A stretch of 64,000 nt of DNA, taken from assembly GCA_017473165.1 (NCBI GenBank), contig JAFUNA010000023.1, positions 115,605 through 179,604 on the forward strand, written 5' to 3'. The notes under the pieces are model-generated. The model saw nothing but the letters and a program-made list of their open reading frames with translations, searched no databases and was not told the DNA's origin. The stretch is from Clostridia bacterium. GTDB taxonomy: Bacteria; Bacillota; Clostridia; Oscillospirales; Acutalibacteraceae. The position numbers and the translations under genes are program-made. Within the stretch, counting starts at the first letter, position 1. Each line of letters starts with the position of its first letter. This document shows positions 24,722 to 34,019 of the stretch, piece by piece.

Positions 24722-26635
24722 TTAAACCTCCTCGGTCAATTCGTTAAGACGTGAATTCATGGTTTCCCATTCATCCATAAGAATAAGCTGATTTTCCGTC
24801 AGCTCATCAATTTCTTTTGTCAGTTGAAGAACTTTCTCGTAGTCTGCAGAAACCTCGGGCGTTGAAAGCTGACCGTTGAGCTCGGAAATTTCGCCGTCAA
24901 GACGGTCAATTTCCGCCTCGGTGCGTTTGATTTTGCCTTTAAGGCGGTTAATTTCGCTTTCGCGCTCCTTGCGAAGCTTGTAGGAATTAACCTTTACCTC
25001 GGTTTTCTGCGGCTTTTCTTTTGCCTGTGCAAGAGCAAACTGTGCATAGTCGTTATAGTCGCCGTCAAATTTCGTGAAGCCGTCGGGGCTCATTCTGTAA
25101 ATCTTTGTTGACAGCTTGTTAATGAAATATCGGTCATGAGAAACGGCAATGATTGTGCCGTCAAAGTCGTCAAGTGCTGCCTCGAGAACTTCTCTTGACG
25201 GGATGTCAAGATGGTTTGTCGGCTCGTCGAGAAGCAAAACGTTTGCTCCCGAAAGCATGAGCTTCAAAAGGCAGAGCTTTGCTTTTTCGCCGCCGCTCAA
25301 GGTGTCAACGCTCTTGAAAACGTCGTCACCTCTGAAAAGAAACAGGGCAAGATATTTTCGCACCGTTGTTTCGGTAAAGGTGCGGTGCTCGTCCCAGATT
25401 TCATCGATAACGGTTTTGCCGCCTCTTAAACCTTCAAGGCTCTGGTCGAAATAGCCGATTTTTACGTTTGCACCGAATAAAAAGCTGCCGTCATCCGCCG
25501 ATTGCTGACGGGTGAGAATACGCAGAAGGGTGGTTTTTCCGCAGCCGTTTGTGCCAAGAACAAAAACACGTTCGTTCTTAAAAACCTGCATATCGGCATT
25601 TGAAAAAAGCTTTTTTGAGCCGAATGCCTTTGTAAGACCCGTAACACGCAGAACGTCATTGCCCGTTTCGCTCACGGGAATGAATTTCATACGCATCTGC
25701 GAAAGAGGCGGGTCGGGCACAACAAGCTCCGCCTTTTTTCTTTCAAGCATTTTACGCTTGCTTTCGGCGGTTATGAAGTTGCGTTCTCTTGCAAATGAAC
25801 GCTGCTGCTCAATGATTCCTTCAATGCGTTTGATTTCCTCGCAGAGGTTTTCGTAATGGCGTCTTTCGGTTTCAAGACGCTCCTCCTTGAGCTTGAGATA
25901 AGCCGAATAATTGCCCTTTGAGCTGTGGCATCTGCCGTGGGAAAGTTCAACGGTTTTGTTTGTGACACGGTCAAGAAAATATCGGTCGTGGGAGATAACG
26001 ATAACCGTGCCCTTAAAGGTTGAAAGATAGTTTTCAAGCCATTCCGTGCCCGCAATGTCAAGATGGTTTGTCGGCTCGTCAAGAAGAAGCACATCCGAGC
26101 CGCTCAAAAGCAGCTTGCACATACTTAATTTTGAACGCTGACCGCCGCTTAATTTGTCGCACGTCAGAGTGAAATCATTTTCTGAAAAGCCGAGGCCGAT
26201 GAGTGCGGAGCGGGTGCGGCTTCGGTAAGTCAGCCCCTCCTGCTCCTGAAAAAGCTCGTTAAGACGGAGCTGCTCCTCGATGAGTGCGTCACGGTTATTT
26301 TCGTTTTTGTCGATAGCGGCGGCAATGTATTCAAGCTGCGATTCAATTTTCATCAGCGGCTCAAAAACGCTCAACGCCTCGTCATAAACCGTTCTCACCG
26401 AGCCGTGGCAGGCGTGCTGTTCAAGATAACCTATTTTGGTTGTTTTTGAAACGAACGCACCGCCCTCGGAGGGCTCAACTTCACCTGTGATGACCTTAAA
26501 AAGAGTTGTTTTGCCCGTTCCGTTTGCACCGATGAGCCCAACGAAATCGCCTGCGTTGACGTCAAAACTGACATCCTCAAAAAGCACCTTGCCGCCAAAC
26601 TCAACTTTTAAGTTTTGTATACTTACAATAGCCAT
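24722..26635 (-). CDS. ABC-F family ATPase
   Basis: A 637-residue protein with two ATP-binding cassettes and no membrane segment. Walker A motifs GANGTGKTT (N-terminal) and GTNGCGKTT (C-terminal), signatures LSGGQRSKL and LSGGEKAKL, and two LLLDEPTNHLDI motifs are visible. An interdomain linker (YENLCEEIKRIEGIIEQQ..) and a long C-terminal coiled coil (about 540-637) follow. ABC-F proteins act on the ribosome as translation factors or in antibiotic protection. The C-terminal coiled coil favours the YdiF/Uup-like housekeeping type. Confidence 0.9.
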   Translation of the reverse strand: MAIVSIQNLKVEFGGKVLFEDVSFDVNAGDFVGLIGANGTGKTTLFKVITGEVEPSEGGAFVSKTTKIGYLEQHACHGSVRTVYDEALSVFEPLMKIESQLEYIAAAIDKNENNRDALIEEQLRLNELFQEQEGLTYRSRTRSALIGLGFSENDFTLTCDKLSGGQRSKLSMCKLLLSGSDVLLLDEPTNHLDIAGTEWLENYLSTFKGTVIVISHDRYFLDRVTNKTVELSHGRCHSSKGNYSAYLKLKEERLETERRHYENLCEEIKRIEGIIEQQRSFARERNFITAESKRKMLERKKAELVVPDPPLSQMRMKFIPVSETGNDVLRVTGLTKAFGSKKLFSNADMQVFKNERVFVLGTNGCGKTTLLRILTRQQSADDGSFLFGANVKIGYFDQSLEGLRGGKTVIDEIWDEHRTFTETTVRKYLALFLFRGDDVFKSVDTLSGGEKAKLCLLKLMLSGANVLLLDEPTNHLDIPSREVLEAALDDFDGTIIAVSHDRYFINKLSTKIYRMSPDGFTKFDGDYNDYAQFALAQAKEKPQKTEVKVNSYKLRKERESEINRLKGKIKRTEAEIDRLDGEISELNGQLSTPEVSADYEKVLQLTKEIDELTENQLILMDEWETMNSRLNELTEEV

Positions 26636-26636
26636 T

Positions 26637-27596
26637 TTAAATCCTTGTTTCGATTATTTCAAGCTCACCGCCGAGCTTGTATTCGCCTGCGTTTGCAGGA
26701 ATGAAAATGCTGTCGCCTTTTTTGAGAGAAAGAGTTTCTCCGCAGCATTCAAGAGTGCCTTCACCTGCCATAATCAGCAGGGAAACGAAAGAGTTTTCGT
26801 CTGCATTTCCGCAGAAATCGCCCTTTGTGTCAAGCTTCCAGACCTTGAAAAGGGGACAGTCGGCAAGCAGCCTGCGTTCATCCGTGTCAAGCTCTTTGCC
26901 TTTACAAAAGTCGGGCTGCGAGTATTTTTCGAGCTTTGTAACCGCTGCACCGTCCTCAACATGGAGTTCCCTTGGTTTTCCGTCGTTTCCGACCCTGTTA
27001 TAGTCATAGATACGGTAGGTTGTGTTGGAGCTTTCCTGTACCTCCGCAAGTAAAATGCCTTTACAGATAGCGTGGAGAGTTCCTGATTCAATAAAGAAGA
27101 AATCGCCTTTCTTAACGGGCACTTTGCTCACATAATCGGTCAAAGTGTTGTTTTCGATTGCAGCCTTAAATTCCTCGGGAGTGATTTTGTCCTCGAAGCC
27201 GAGAATAAGGTGAGCATCCTCCTCGCAGTCGATGATATACCAGCACTCCGTTTTGCTCTGACCCTTGCCTGTTTTTTCGCAGTATTCCTTTGTGGGATGC
27301 ACCTGCACGGAGAGATTGTCCATAGCATCGATGAATTTTATGAGAATGGGAAAATCGTCAAATCTTTCTGCATTTTTGCCGCAGAGAGCGGGGTTTTCCT
27401 TGACAACATCCGCAAAGGATTTGCCTGCAAATTCGCCGTTTTCAACGGAGCTTGAGCCTGCCTCGTGGCAGGAGAGCATCCAGCCCTCGGCGGCGTTATT
27501 CTTTTCGGTTTTAACGTTGTAGTTTTCGATAAGCTTTCTGCCGCCCCAGATTGTTTCGGAAACATAGGGGAGCAGTTTTATGGGATACAGTTTCAT
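26637..27596 (-). CDS. manA: mannose-6-phosphate isomerase, class I
   Basis: A 319-residue zinc cupin enzyme interconverting mannose-6-phosphate and fructose-6-phosphate. Recognisable segments are IWGGRKL, KFIDAMDNLSVQVHPTKEYC with metal ligands, KTECWYII, a second ligand site at the GTLHAICKG motif, and EVQESSNTTYRIYDYNR. A shortened C-terminal cupin is typical of Gram-positive class I enzymes. It lies one base from the ABC-F gene. Confidence 0.93.
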   Translation of the reverse strand: MKLYPIKLLPYVSETIWGGRKLIENYNVKTEKNNAAEGWMLSCHEAGSSSVENGEFAGKSFADVVKENPALCGKNAERFDDFPILIKFIDAMDNLSVQVHPTKEYCEKTGKGQSKTECWYIIDCEEDAHLILGFEDKITPEEFKAAIENNTLTDYVSKVPVKKGDFFFIESGTLHAICKGILLAEVQESSNTTYRIYDYNRVGNDGKPRELHVEDGAAVTKLEKYSQPDFCKGKELDTDERRLLADCPLFKVWKLDTKGDFCGNADENSFVSLLIMAGEGTLECCGETLSLKKGDSIFIPANAGEYKLGGELEIIETRI

Positions 27597-27692
27597 AAAG
27601 ATAACCTCCGGAAAATTTTTACTTCATATCCGTATTATTCTATCATATTTGTCCAACAATTTCTATAGAATATTTATGGGAGGGCAAGAAAT

Positions 27693-27974
27693 ATGGAAAA
27701 ATATTTTAAGTCTGCAAAGATTTTTTATTATGAAAAGATAAGAAAGCCTGTTAAACCTGACCGTGATATCATTTTGACGCAGCTTCGGGAAACCTCAACA
27801 CGCCTTGAAAGTGCGTACAGCCGTTTTGAAAATGAGTGCAACGAGGATTTGCTTGATTCGGTAATCTATGAAATTCAGTCGCTCAAAGCCCTTTACCGTT
27901 ATCTCATAAAGAAAGCAAAGGAAAACGGGCTTGAATGCGCTGAAATTTCGGTTTTCGGGCGGGAGGTAGGCTGA
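27693..27974 (+). CDS. YaaL-like DUF2508 protein
   Basis: A 93-residue helical protein. The core (LESAYSRFENECNEDLLDSVIYEIQSLKALYRYLIKKAKE) matches the DUF2508/YaaL pattern. In many Firmicutes it lies directly ahead of bofA, as here, where the stop overlaps the BofA start by one base. Function is unknown. A GGGAGGGCAAG ribosome site precedes the ATG. Confidence 0.8.
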   Translation: MEKYFKSAKIFYYEKIRKPVKPDRDIILTQLRETSTRLESAYSRFENECNEDLLDSVIYEIQSLKALYRYLIKKAKENGLECAEISVFGREVG

Positions 27975-28231
27975 TGAATTGGTTTTTCATTGCAGCCGCA
28001 GCGGTCTGCACAGTCTGTGTGCTGTGGTGGATGATAAAAAGCGAAAAGGGAGCAACGAGCCTTGTTTTATCCGCTCTGCAGGGGATTGCCGCCCTATTTG
28101 CCGTAAACCTTGCGGGAATGGTAACGGGCGTTACCGTTGCGGTCAATTGGTATACGCTTTGTTCAACGGTCATTCTCGGCTTGCCGGGCGTTATAGGTGC
28201 ACTTTTTCTCAATTTTTTATTCGGTACATAA
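27974..28231 (+). CDS. bofA: BofA-family pro-sigma-K processing inhibitor-like protein
   Basis: An 85-residue hydrophobic protein with two to three helices and the conserved tail VILGLPGVIGALFLNFLF typical of BofA. In Bacillus this protein restrains the SpoIVFB protease in the forespore outer membrane. Its presence with YaaL suggests an endospore-forming ancestry. The 3' end overlaps the convergent GH78 gene by 15 bases. Confidence 0.8.
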   Translation: MNWFFIAAAAVCTVCVLWWMIKSEKGATSLVLSALQGIAALFAVNLAGMVTGVTVAVNWYTLCSTVILGLPGVIGALFLNFLFGT

Positions 28232-30475
28232 AATATATTTTTCGGTTTTGCCCGATTGCACGGTGCGGATTTCATTTTTGCCGCATTTGAGAATGATGTC
28301 TGCATCAGAGCCTTCGGGAATTTCGATTTCAACCTCAAATCCGTTTTCGGTTTTGTGCCATTCGCATCTTATTGTGCCCTTCGGGGAATTAATTTTAACA
28401 TTTGCAAATTCAAGTCCGCAGTCAAGCACGGGAGCAACGGTGAAGTTTTCGTAGCCTCTGCGGATATTTTTTATGCCCGCAATGTAAGAATAAAGAGCTT
28501 CGTCATATGTTGCAAGGAAATAGTGGTTTTGTGAGCGGGTTGTTCTTTCCCAGCTTTCCCATGCGGAATTTGCTCCGTTTTCAACCCAGAAGCCCCAGCT
28601 CGGATAGGTTGTCTGCGTGAGAATTTTATAGGCAATGTCGCTTCTGCCAAGCTCGAAAAGAACGGGAAGGACAAATCTTGTGCCCGTGCAGCCCGTGTCA
28701 AAATGGAAGTCACGGCATACAAAATCGTTTATCAGATTTTCCGCAACCTTTTCTTTGTATTCTTCGGGAACAAGTCCGAAATAAAGGGGAAGAAGGTTTG
28801 AGGTCTGGCGGTATTTTGTTCTTTTGCCCTTTTGATGCCAATCGTTTGTTTCGTAGATTCCCGCATCGGGTCTGTAGAAGTTTTGGTTGAATGCTTTGTA
28901 AATTTCAGCCATTGCCGATTCATAAACGGCGATATCTTCATTTTTGCCAAGCTCTTTTGCAATGTTCACCATGGATTTGAGCATACCGTAGATGAATGCC
29001 GTGCCGCAGATTTCGCAGCCCTCGGAGGAGCCTGGGTCAATTTCCATATTTTCTTCACCCATGGGCGAAACCCAGTCGGCAAGCCCTCTTTTATCCCAAA
29101 TCCAGCCCTTGCCGCAAAGCTCGTCAATGTCCTTTTCGGCAAATGCCTTTAAATCGGGATAGAGCTTTTCAGCATAGTCAGTCTTGTTGCAGAAGTTAAT
29201 CAGAGCCTCTGCCGCAAAAACAAAAATCGTGTTCCAGACGGGTGAATTTTCCGTGCTCCAATCTGCAGAGGGCACAATAACGGGAACGCTGCCGTATTCC
29301 TGCCAGCAATCGTCCATGATATCAACAAAGCTTGCCATGTAGTCGCTCATATCGAAGTTATACATCATAATCGGCAGAGCACAGTTTGCGTCACCCAGCC
29401 AGCCGTTCTTTTCCCAGACGGGAGTGTCGGTGGGTTTACCCTGGAAATTGTTCAGCAATGTGCGGTGCATGAGGACATGGAGCTTGTTGATAAGCTCGTT
29501 TGAGCAGGTGAAATCGGAGATTGTTTCAACATCGTTTGCGGTTCTGTAAATTGAAATATCGTGTGCGGATATATCTTTTTCGTGGTTGTCAATCTGGAAA
29601 TATCTGAAGCCCTTATAGCTGAATTTGGGCTCAAATTCAAACGGCTCGCCGCCGCTGATAAAGCAGTCATGCTGAATATACGCATCGGGCCACCATTCGC
29701 AGCCGTGACCTTCGGTTTTTCCGATTTTCTGAACGTGGCCGTCACTTGTGAGCTTTTCGCCGTATGTAACGAAAATTTCCGTGCCTTCAGGAGCGTCAAT
29801 TTTTATTTTTGCCCAGCCCGTAACCATTTCGGGAGCGGTAACGATTATGCTGCCGTCGGACAGACGCTCGATTTTTTCGGGTCTGAATTCGGAAATTCTG
29901 CGAATGGGAGGCATATACTGCTCCTTGAGCTTACCCTTGGGCGGCTCAACGCAGACGGCGTTTTTCCATGAACAGGCGGTGCGTCTTGCGTCATAGGTTT
30001 CGCCAAGATAAATGCTGTTTGCAACGGTCGGACCGTCAGCGGTAACAAGCCACGATTCATCGGTGGCAATTGTTTCGGTCTTGCCGCTTTCATATTCGAT
30101 AACGAGGTTCATTATGAGCTTGGGTGCACTTCGCCACGATGCTTTATGCCAATCCCAGACATCGGTCGTTTCGTTAAGAAAGCTGTGACCGACCTCAACC
30201 GTAACCGTATTTTCGCCCGAAGCGAGAAGCTCCGTGACGTCAAACACACGGTAAAGCACGGTTTTGCTGTACTGGCTGTGGGCGGGATTGAGCACGGTGT
30301 CGTCGGGAAGATAGCCGTTGATTTTCAGCTCAAAAAGACCCAGACCGCAGATATATGCCTTTGCGGATTTGATTTTGTCGGAAACGGAAAACTGTTTTTT
30401 AAACAGCGGTGCAAATCTGTCCTCAACGGTCATTTCGCAGCCAATCCAGCTGCCTGTCCAAATATAATTACTCAT
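28217..30475 (-). CDS. alpha-L-rhamnosidase-like protein (GH78), second copy
   Basis: A 752-residue GH78-type protein of the second common subtype. The sandwich region contains AYICGLGLFELKING, and the barrel begins with GKPTDTPVWEKNGWLGDA, where the Glu corresponds to the catalytic acid. AWESWERTTRSQNHYFLAT and a C-terminal sandwich follow. No signal peptide. It is clearly diverged from the protein at 22533, so the pair is probably specialised for different rhamnosides. Monocistronic. Confidence 0.88.
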   Translation of the reverse strand: MSNYIWTGSWIGCEMTVEDRFAPLFKKQFSVSDKIKSAKAYICGLGLFELKINGYLPDDTVLNPAHSQYSKTVLYRVFDVTELLASGENTVTVEVGHSFLNETTDVWDWHKASWRSAPKLIMNLVIEYESGKTETIATDESWLVTADGPTVANSIYLGETYDARRTACSWKNAVCVEPPKGKLKEQYMPPIRRISEFRPEKIERLSDGSIIVTAPEMVTGWAKIKIDAPEGTEIFVTYGEKLTSDGHVQKIGKTEGHGCEWWPDAYIQHDCFISGGEPFEFEPKFSYKGFRYFQIDNHEKDISAHDISIYRTANDVETISDFTCSNELINKLHVLMHRTLLNNFQGKPTDTPVWEKNGWLGDANCALPIMMYNFDMSDYMASFVDIMDDCWQEYGSVPVIVPSADWSTENSPVWNTIFVFAAEALINFCNKTDYAEKLYPDLKAFAEKDIDELCGKGWIWDKRGLADWVSPMGEENMEIDPGSSEGCEICGTAFIYGMLKSMVNIAKELGKNEDIAVYESAMAEIYKAFNQNFYRPDAGIYETNDWHQKGKRTKYRQTSNLLPLYFGLVPEEYKEKVAENLINDFVCRDFHFDTGCTGTRFVLPVLFELGRSDIAYKILTQTTYPSWGFWVENGANSAWESWERTTRSQNHYFLATYDEALYSYIAGIKNIRRGYENFTVAPVLDCGLEFANVKINSPKGTIRCEWHKTENGFEVEIEIPEGSDADIILKCGKNEIRTVQSGKTEKYILCTE

Positions 30476-30580
30476 AATTCACCTCAAAGCAAATCTGTTT
30501 TCAGTAAAATAATATCACAATATAACGGCATTGTCCATAAAAATAACGCTCCGCAAAATGGGCAGTGTCTATAAAACAGT

Positions 30581-30620
30581 TAATCCTCCGTATGGTTGAG
30601 ATCATACAGAGGATTATTTT
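30581..30620 (+). terminator. hairpin with T-tail
   Basis: Arms TAATCCTCCGTATG (30581-30594) and CATACAGAGGATTA (30603-30616) pair with one mismatch, then TTTTG. Read as a + terminator, although no upstream + gene is evident. It opens the structured element that follows. Confidence 0.5.
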
Positions 30621-30639
30621 GTGCCTATTTTTCAAACTT

Positions 30640-30839
30640 GCTGGCGGCGAACGGTTTGTCAAAACCGTTTGTGGACGGCAAGTCCACAGGGGATAGCCGC
30701 TTTAGCGGCGCAAGGAGGTGTAGCCACCTTGACGGAACGAAGTGACGCAACATTTTCAGTCAAGCAGTTTTCTTCTGCTCACAGAGAAGGAAGCTCCGCA
30801 GGACGCACGATACTCCCGACAGGAGAGTATAGAAGTGCG
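30640..30839. other. multi-hairpin structured intergenic element
   Basis: A run of short perfect stems: AACGGTTT/AAACCGTT (30650-30669), GTGGAC/GTCCAC (30671-30687), GCCGC/GCGGC (30696-30709), AGGTG/CACCT (30716-30729), AGCAG/CTGCT (30763-30779), GCAC..ATACTC/GAGTAT..GTGC (30805-30839). No convincing gene is present (a frame at 30621-30854 has low-complexity, shadow-like content). It may be a widespread intergenic repeat or a structured RNA. Confidence 0.5.
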
Positions 30840-30865
30840 CCCTTTAGTTCCTAAAGGGATTTTTA
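30840..30865 (+). terminator. terminator closing the multi-hairpin element
   Basis: CCCTTTAG (30840-30847)/CTAAAGGG (30851-30858) then ATTTTTAG on the plus strand. The T-run is on +, opposite to both flanking genes, so it would end a + transcript from the structured element. Confidence 0.6.
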
Positions 30866-32158
30866 GTTCAATAAACCGTATTTTTCCTTAAGAAGCAAGA
30901 TGCGATAAACGCTTTCGTTAATACGCTCCTCGCTGATTACACCATTTTCAACAGCATCTAAAACCGCCTCAAATGCTTCCCTAAAATCTTCCGGTCCAAG
31001 CAGAATATCACAACCGGCTTTGATAACCTCTATTGCCGCTTGTCCTGAATTATATTCGTTCGTGATTGCACCCATTGCCAAAGAATCGGTAATCACAACT
31101 CCGTCAAACCCTAACTGCTGTCGCAATATATCATTTATTATTTCATCCGACATGGTAGCTGGTGTAAGGTCTCCCGTTATATTCGGTGTGGCAATATGCC
31201 CAATCATAACACAATCACCGTCGGTTAAGGATTCATAGGGAATCCATTCACAACTCGCCATTTCATCTTTGGTTTTATAACTTATTGCAATTCCGCTGTG
31301 GCTGTCTTCCGCGGTGTCTCCATGTCCCGGGAAGTGCTTGAACACCGGAATAATATTTTGCTGTTTCAGTCCTTCTGCCATAGCCCTTGCCATTTCTGCC
31401 GCTACAACAGCGTTAGAGGAAAAAGCGCGGCTTCCGATTACAGGATTGGTTGGATTTGTATTTACATCTGCAACAGGTGCAAAATCCATGTTGAATCCAT
31501 ATTCATCTAAATATGCTCCGATGGCAGTTCCCATAGCTAAGGCATCTGACGAATCTTCACTTGCACCGACTGCCGCCGCACTTGCATATTTTGGCAAGTC
31601 AAAAGCAGAGTGGTTGGCAAGACGAGCAACGAGACCTCCTTCTTCATCAATCGCCATGAATAAAGGAATGTTACTTGTGCTTTGCAGAGATTCAACAAAG
31701 CTTGTGAGTTGTTCTGAATCGACAATATTTTTACCGAACATAACAATGCCGCCTACCGGATATTCTCTAATCATATCTGCCATTACTTCGGACAAAGCAA
31801 TTACCCCGGCTTCGGATGAATCGTTGACCTGCTCTGATGTTTGCGATATATCCATCGAGTCTGCTCGGATAATGAACAACTGACCGATTTTTTCTCTGAT
31901 TGTCATTTGTTGTAAAATTGCTTCAATCCCATCTTCCACCGGCGGAATATCAGTTGAAACAACTTCAGTTTCTTCTGGCTGGATAATGGTATCGGTTTTG
32001 CCTACATCAGGGTCATTTGTCTCTTGTAAATATGATTCTGATTGTCCGTTTGTTTCCGAAACAGGATCCGTAATGGAATCTGAAACCGTTGAACTACAAC
32101 CTGATAATAATGACACCATCACAATAATGGCAACAGTTATAAACCATATCTTTTTCAA
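30863..32158 (-). CDS. beta-N-acetylhexosaminidase lipoprotein (GH3, NagZ-like)
   Basis: A 431-residue exported lipoprotein. The signal peptide ends in lipobox LLSGC (Cys at about 21), followed by a Ser/Thr/Glu-rich linker to about residue 80 and a GH3 catalytic domain. GH3 features are FMAIDEEGG, KHFPGHGDTAEDSH (with the catalytic-loop His of NagZ-type enzymes) and VVITDSLAMGAI with the nucleophile Asp. NagZ enzymes cleave N-acetylglucosamine from peptidoglycan fragments; the Gram-positive versions act outside the membrane. Own upstream AT-rich promoter region. Confidence 0.9.
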   Translation of the reverse strand: MKKIWFITVAIIVMVSLLSGCSSTVSDSITDPVSETNGQSESYLQETNDPDVGKTDTIIQPEETEVVSTDIPPVEDGIEAILQQMTIREKIGQLFIIRADSMDISQTSEQVNDSSEAGVIALSEVMADMIREYPVGGIVMFGKNIVDSEQLTSFVESLQSTSNIPLFMAIDEEGGLVARLANHSAFDLPKYASAAAVGASEDSSDALAMGTAIGAYLDEYGFNMDFAPVADVNTNPTNPVIGSRAFSSNAVVAAEMARAMAEGLKQQNIIPVFKHFPGHGDTAEDSHSGIAISYKTKDEMASCEWIPYESLTDGDCVMIGHIATPNITGDLTPATMSDEIINDILRQQLGFDGVVITDSLAMGAITNEYNSGQAAIEVIKAGCDILLGPEDFREAFEAVLDAVENGVISEERINESVYRILLLKEKYGLLN

Positions 32159-32249
32159 GTAAATACCCCCTATTTGTAGTGAAATTATTTGGCGACTTTA
32201 GCAGATATAGTATAGCACAAAAATGTGAATCTTTCCACCATTTGCACAA

Positions 32250-32286
32250 GAACGCCCGAATAATTTTGAAAATCTTTCGGGCGTTC
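32250..32286 (-). terminator. hairpin downstream of lipase pseudogene
   Basis: An 11-bp inverted repeat GAACGCCCGAA (32250-32260)/TTCGGGCGTTC (32276-32286). The T-tract on the minus strand is weak. The rest of 32287-32441 shows nothing recognisable. Confidence 0.5.
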
Positions 32287-32441
32287 CTCTCCATATTCAG
32301 ATAACGGCTTTCATCGGCTCTCGTTACGGTAAACTGCTGACCGGGGCGAACGCAATATCTTTCGCATGAATAACGGATTTCTCGTTTTCAGGTATCAATA
32401 CTGTTTTACAAGCACCCGCCTAAAGCGAAGCGTTAAAATTT

Positions 32442-33530
32442 TTATTTAAGCCTGTTAATCATGTCAAGATGCTCGGTGTAGAGCCTTTCAACGTCTGTGT
32501 TGACCTTTAAAAGACCGCCCTGCAGCGACATATGGTCGCCCTGATAAACGGGCATAACGTTCCACGTGCCTGCGGGAATGTTACTCTTATCAAAAGCCTT
32601 TGAGGGTGCACTTGAGGGTGCTTTTGAGGAAACGGTGTTTACAAGTCCGTCGTTTTCAAGCCAGCTTTCGTCAACAACATATCCGCCTGCGGTTGTGCCT
32701 GTGAGTTTGCCCATTTCGTCGGAGCTGCTCTGGAAAAGAATTTCCATTCTGCTTCTGTCAGCACTGTATGTGCCGTCGCTGTTTTTGGTTGTTGCGGTGC
32801 AGGGGATTGCAAAATAATAGGTGTTTTTATCGGTGACCATTGTTTTGTTGAGTTCAAGGGCATGGTCGATGAACATATCGTAAGCTGCGGTGTCGGCGTT
32901 GTCTGGCATTGAATTTTCAAGTCCGTAAGCGGTTGTGCCGTTGCTGGGAGCGGCAAGAGTTGTGAGAGAATAAATCCAGTCTGATTTTCCGCCCGTGAAG
33001 AAGGGTGAAATGTCATCGGCGTTTGTTGCTGCTATTTCCGCTTCGCTGCCCTTTGCCATAAGAGTTGCGAAAACACGGATTGTTGCACCGCCGAAGGAAT
33101 GACCGAGAAGGTTGATTTTGTTTTCGGAATCCTATTTTTCAATCAGAGCCTTGCCCGTATAATCCTCGCCGTATCTGTCGTGACCGCAGTATTCGCTGTG
33201 AGCTTTGCCGTAGTCAACAACCGTGCCTGTCAGCTGTGCATAGAGCTCGTAGGCTCTGTCCCATGCGCTGCTGCCGGGTGCAACGGAAGCTGCGTAGCAG
33301 TCATAGCCTTTTTTGTTGAGCTTTCCGAGAAGCTCGCCGCCCATCATTCCCCAGTAGGGCATCATTTTGTATTGGGGGTCATATTCACCCCAGCCCATAA
33401 GACCGTGAACAAAGACATAGGAATAGTTGGTGTTCCATTGTTCTTTTTCATATTCTCCGTTTTGACAGGGGAACAGCAGCGAGATAATGCTCATAATTAT
33501 TGCGAGGGGTATTCAAACAATTTTTGCCAT
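32442..33530 (-). pseudogene. secreted lipase, broken by two in-frame stops
   Basis: A continuous frame runs from ATG 33530 (ribosome site CGGAGAA) to the TAA at 32442, with TGA at codon 6 (33515-33513) and TAG at codon 133 (33134-33132). Ignoring them, the protein has a signal peptide (PLAIIMSIISLLF), the oxyanion segment FVHGLMGWG, HDRYGEDYTG, and the nucleophile elbow LLGHSFGG directly after the TAG. This matches family I.5-like triacylglycerol lipases. The TAG sits where relatives commonly have Trp. No frameshift is seen, so decay is recent. Readthrough is an alternative but unsupported. Confidence 0.8.
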
Positions 33531-33760
33531 TTTTATTTTCTCCGTTCATTTGATGGAAAAAATTATATAATATTTTCCGTAAAAGAACAAGAGCACAAAC
33601 AGGCGTATTTGTTTAAATTTAATAGGTTTAAGATATTTCTTTTTCATTAGGCTGCGGGTGTCCCGCCCATCACTTATTCACTATTCCCTATTACTTCTTA
33701 TTTTCCAAAAATCAACTTGAAGAGTTAGTGAAGAGTGAATAGTGAAGAAGTAAAAAGTAA

Positions 33761-33793
33761 AATCGACGAACTTCTTGTCGAAATTCGTCGATT
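33761..33793. terminator. terminator after tRNA-Gln
   Basis: AATCGACGAA (33761-33770)/TTCGTCGATT (33784-33793). On the minus strand it follows the tRNA 3' end and is trailed by TTACTTTTT. Confidence 0.8.
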
Positions 33794-33795
33794 TT

Positions 33796-33869
33796 TGGCT
33801 GGGGAATAGGGATTCGAACCCCAACAAACAGAGTCAGAGTCTGTCGTGCTACCGTTACACTATTCCCCA
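33796..33869 (-). tRNA. tRNA-Gln (anticodon CTG)
   Basis: The 74-nt minus-strand gene has acceptor stem TGGGGAA/TTCCCCA, D-arm with AACGGTAGC, anticodon stem ACAGA/TCTGT around loop CTCTGAC (anticodon CTG, plus-strand 33835-33837), TpsiC arm with GGTTCGAATCC, discriminator G and encoded CCA. Confidence 0.93.
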
Positions 33870-33962
33870 ATGTAACTCGCATCTGGGCTACGGATATATA
33901 TTATACACAACTGTTCGGAAAAGTCAACACTTTTTTGAGAATTTTTTCAATTTTTTTTACTG

Positions 33963-33991
33963 TTGTAAAATCGGATTTTTTATATTACAAT
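33963..33991 (+). promoter_or_regulatory. promoter for CDP-glycerol transferase gene
   Basis: TTGTAA (33963-33968), 17-base spacer, TACAAT (33986-33991), 29 bases before the ATG at 34020. Confidence 0.75.
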
Positions 33992-34019
33992 ATATAAAGA
34001 TTATCATGCGGAGGAAGTT

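Noticed and set aside
30621-30854. Plus-strand 77-codon frame in the multi-hairpin element
   Set aside because: The sequence is dictated by palindromes; amino-acid content is repeat-like and no ribosome site is present.
32442-33530. TAG or TGA recoding (stop-codon reassignment) to explain the lipase stops
   Set aside because: Other genes in the window use TGA as a normal terminator (for example the gene at 1355 and the glycosyltransferase at 36788); no suppressor element is visible. Pseudogene is simpler.
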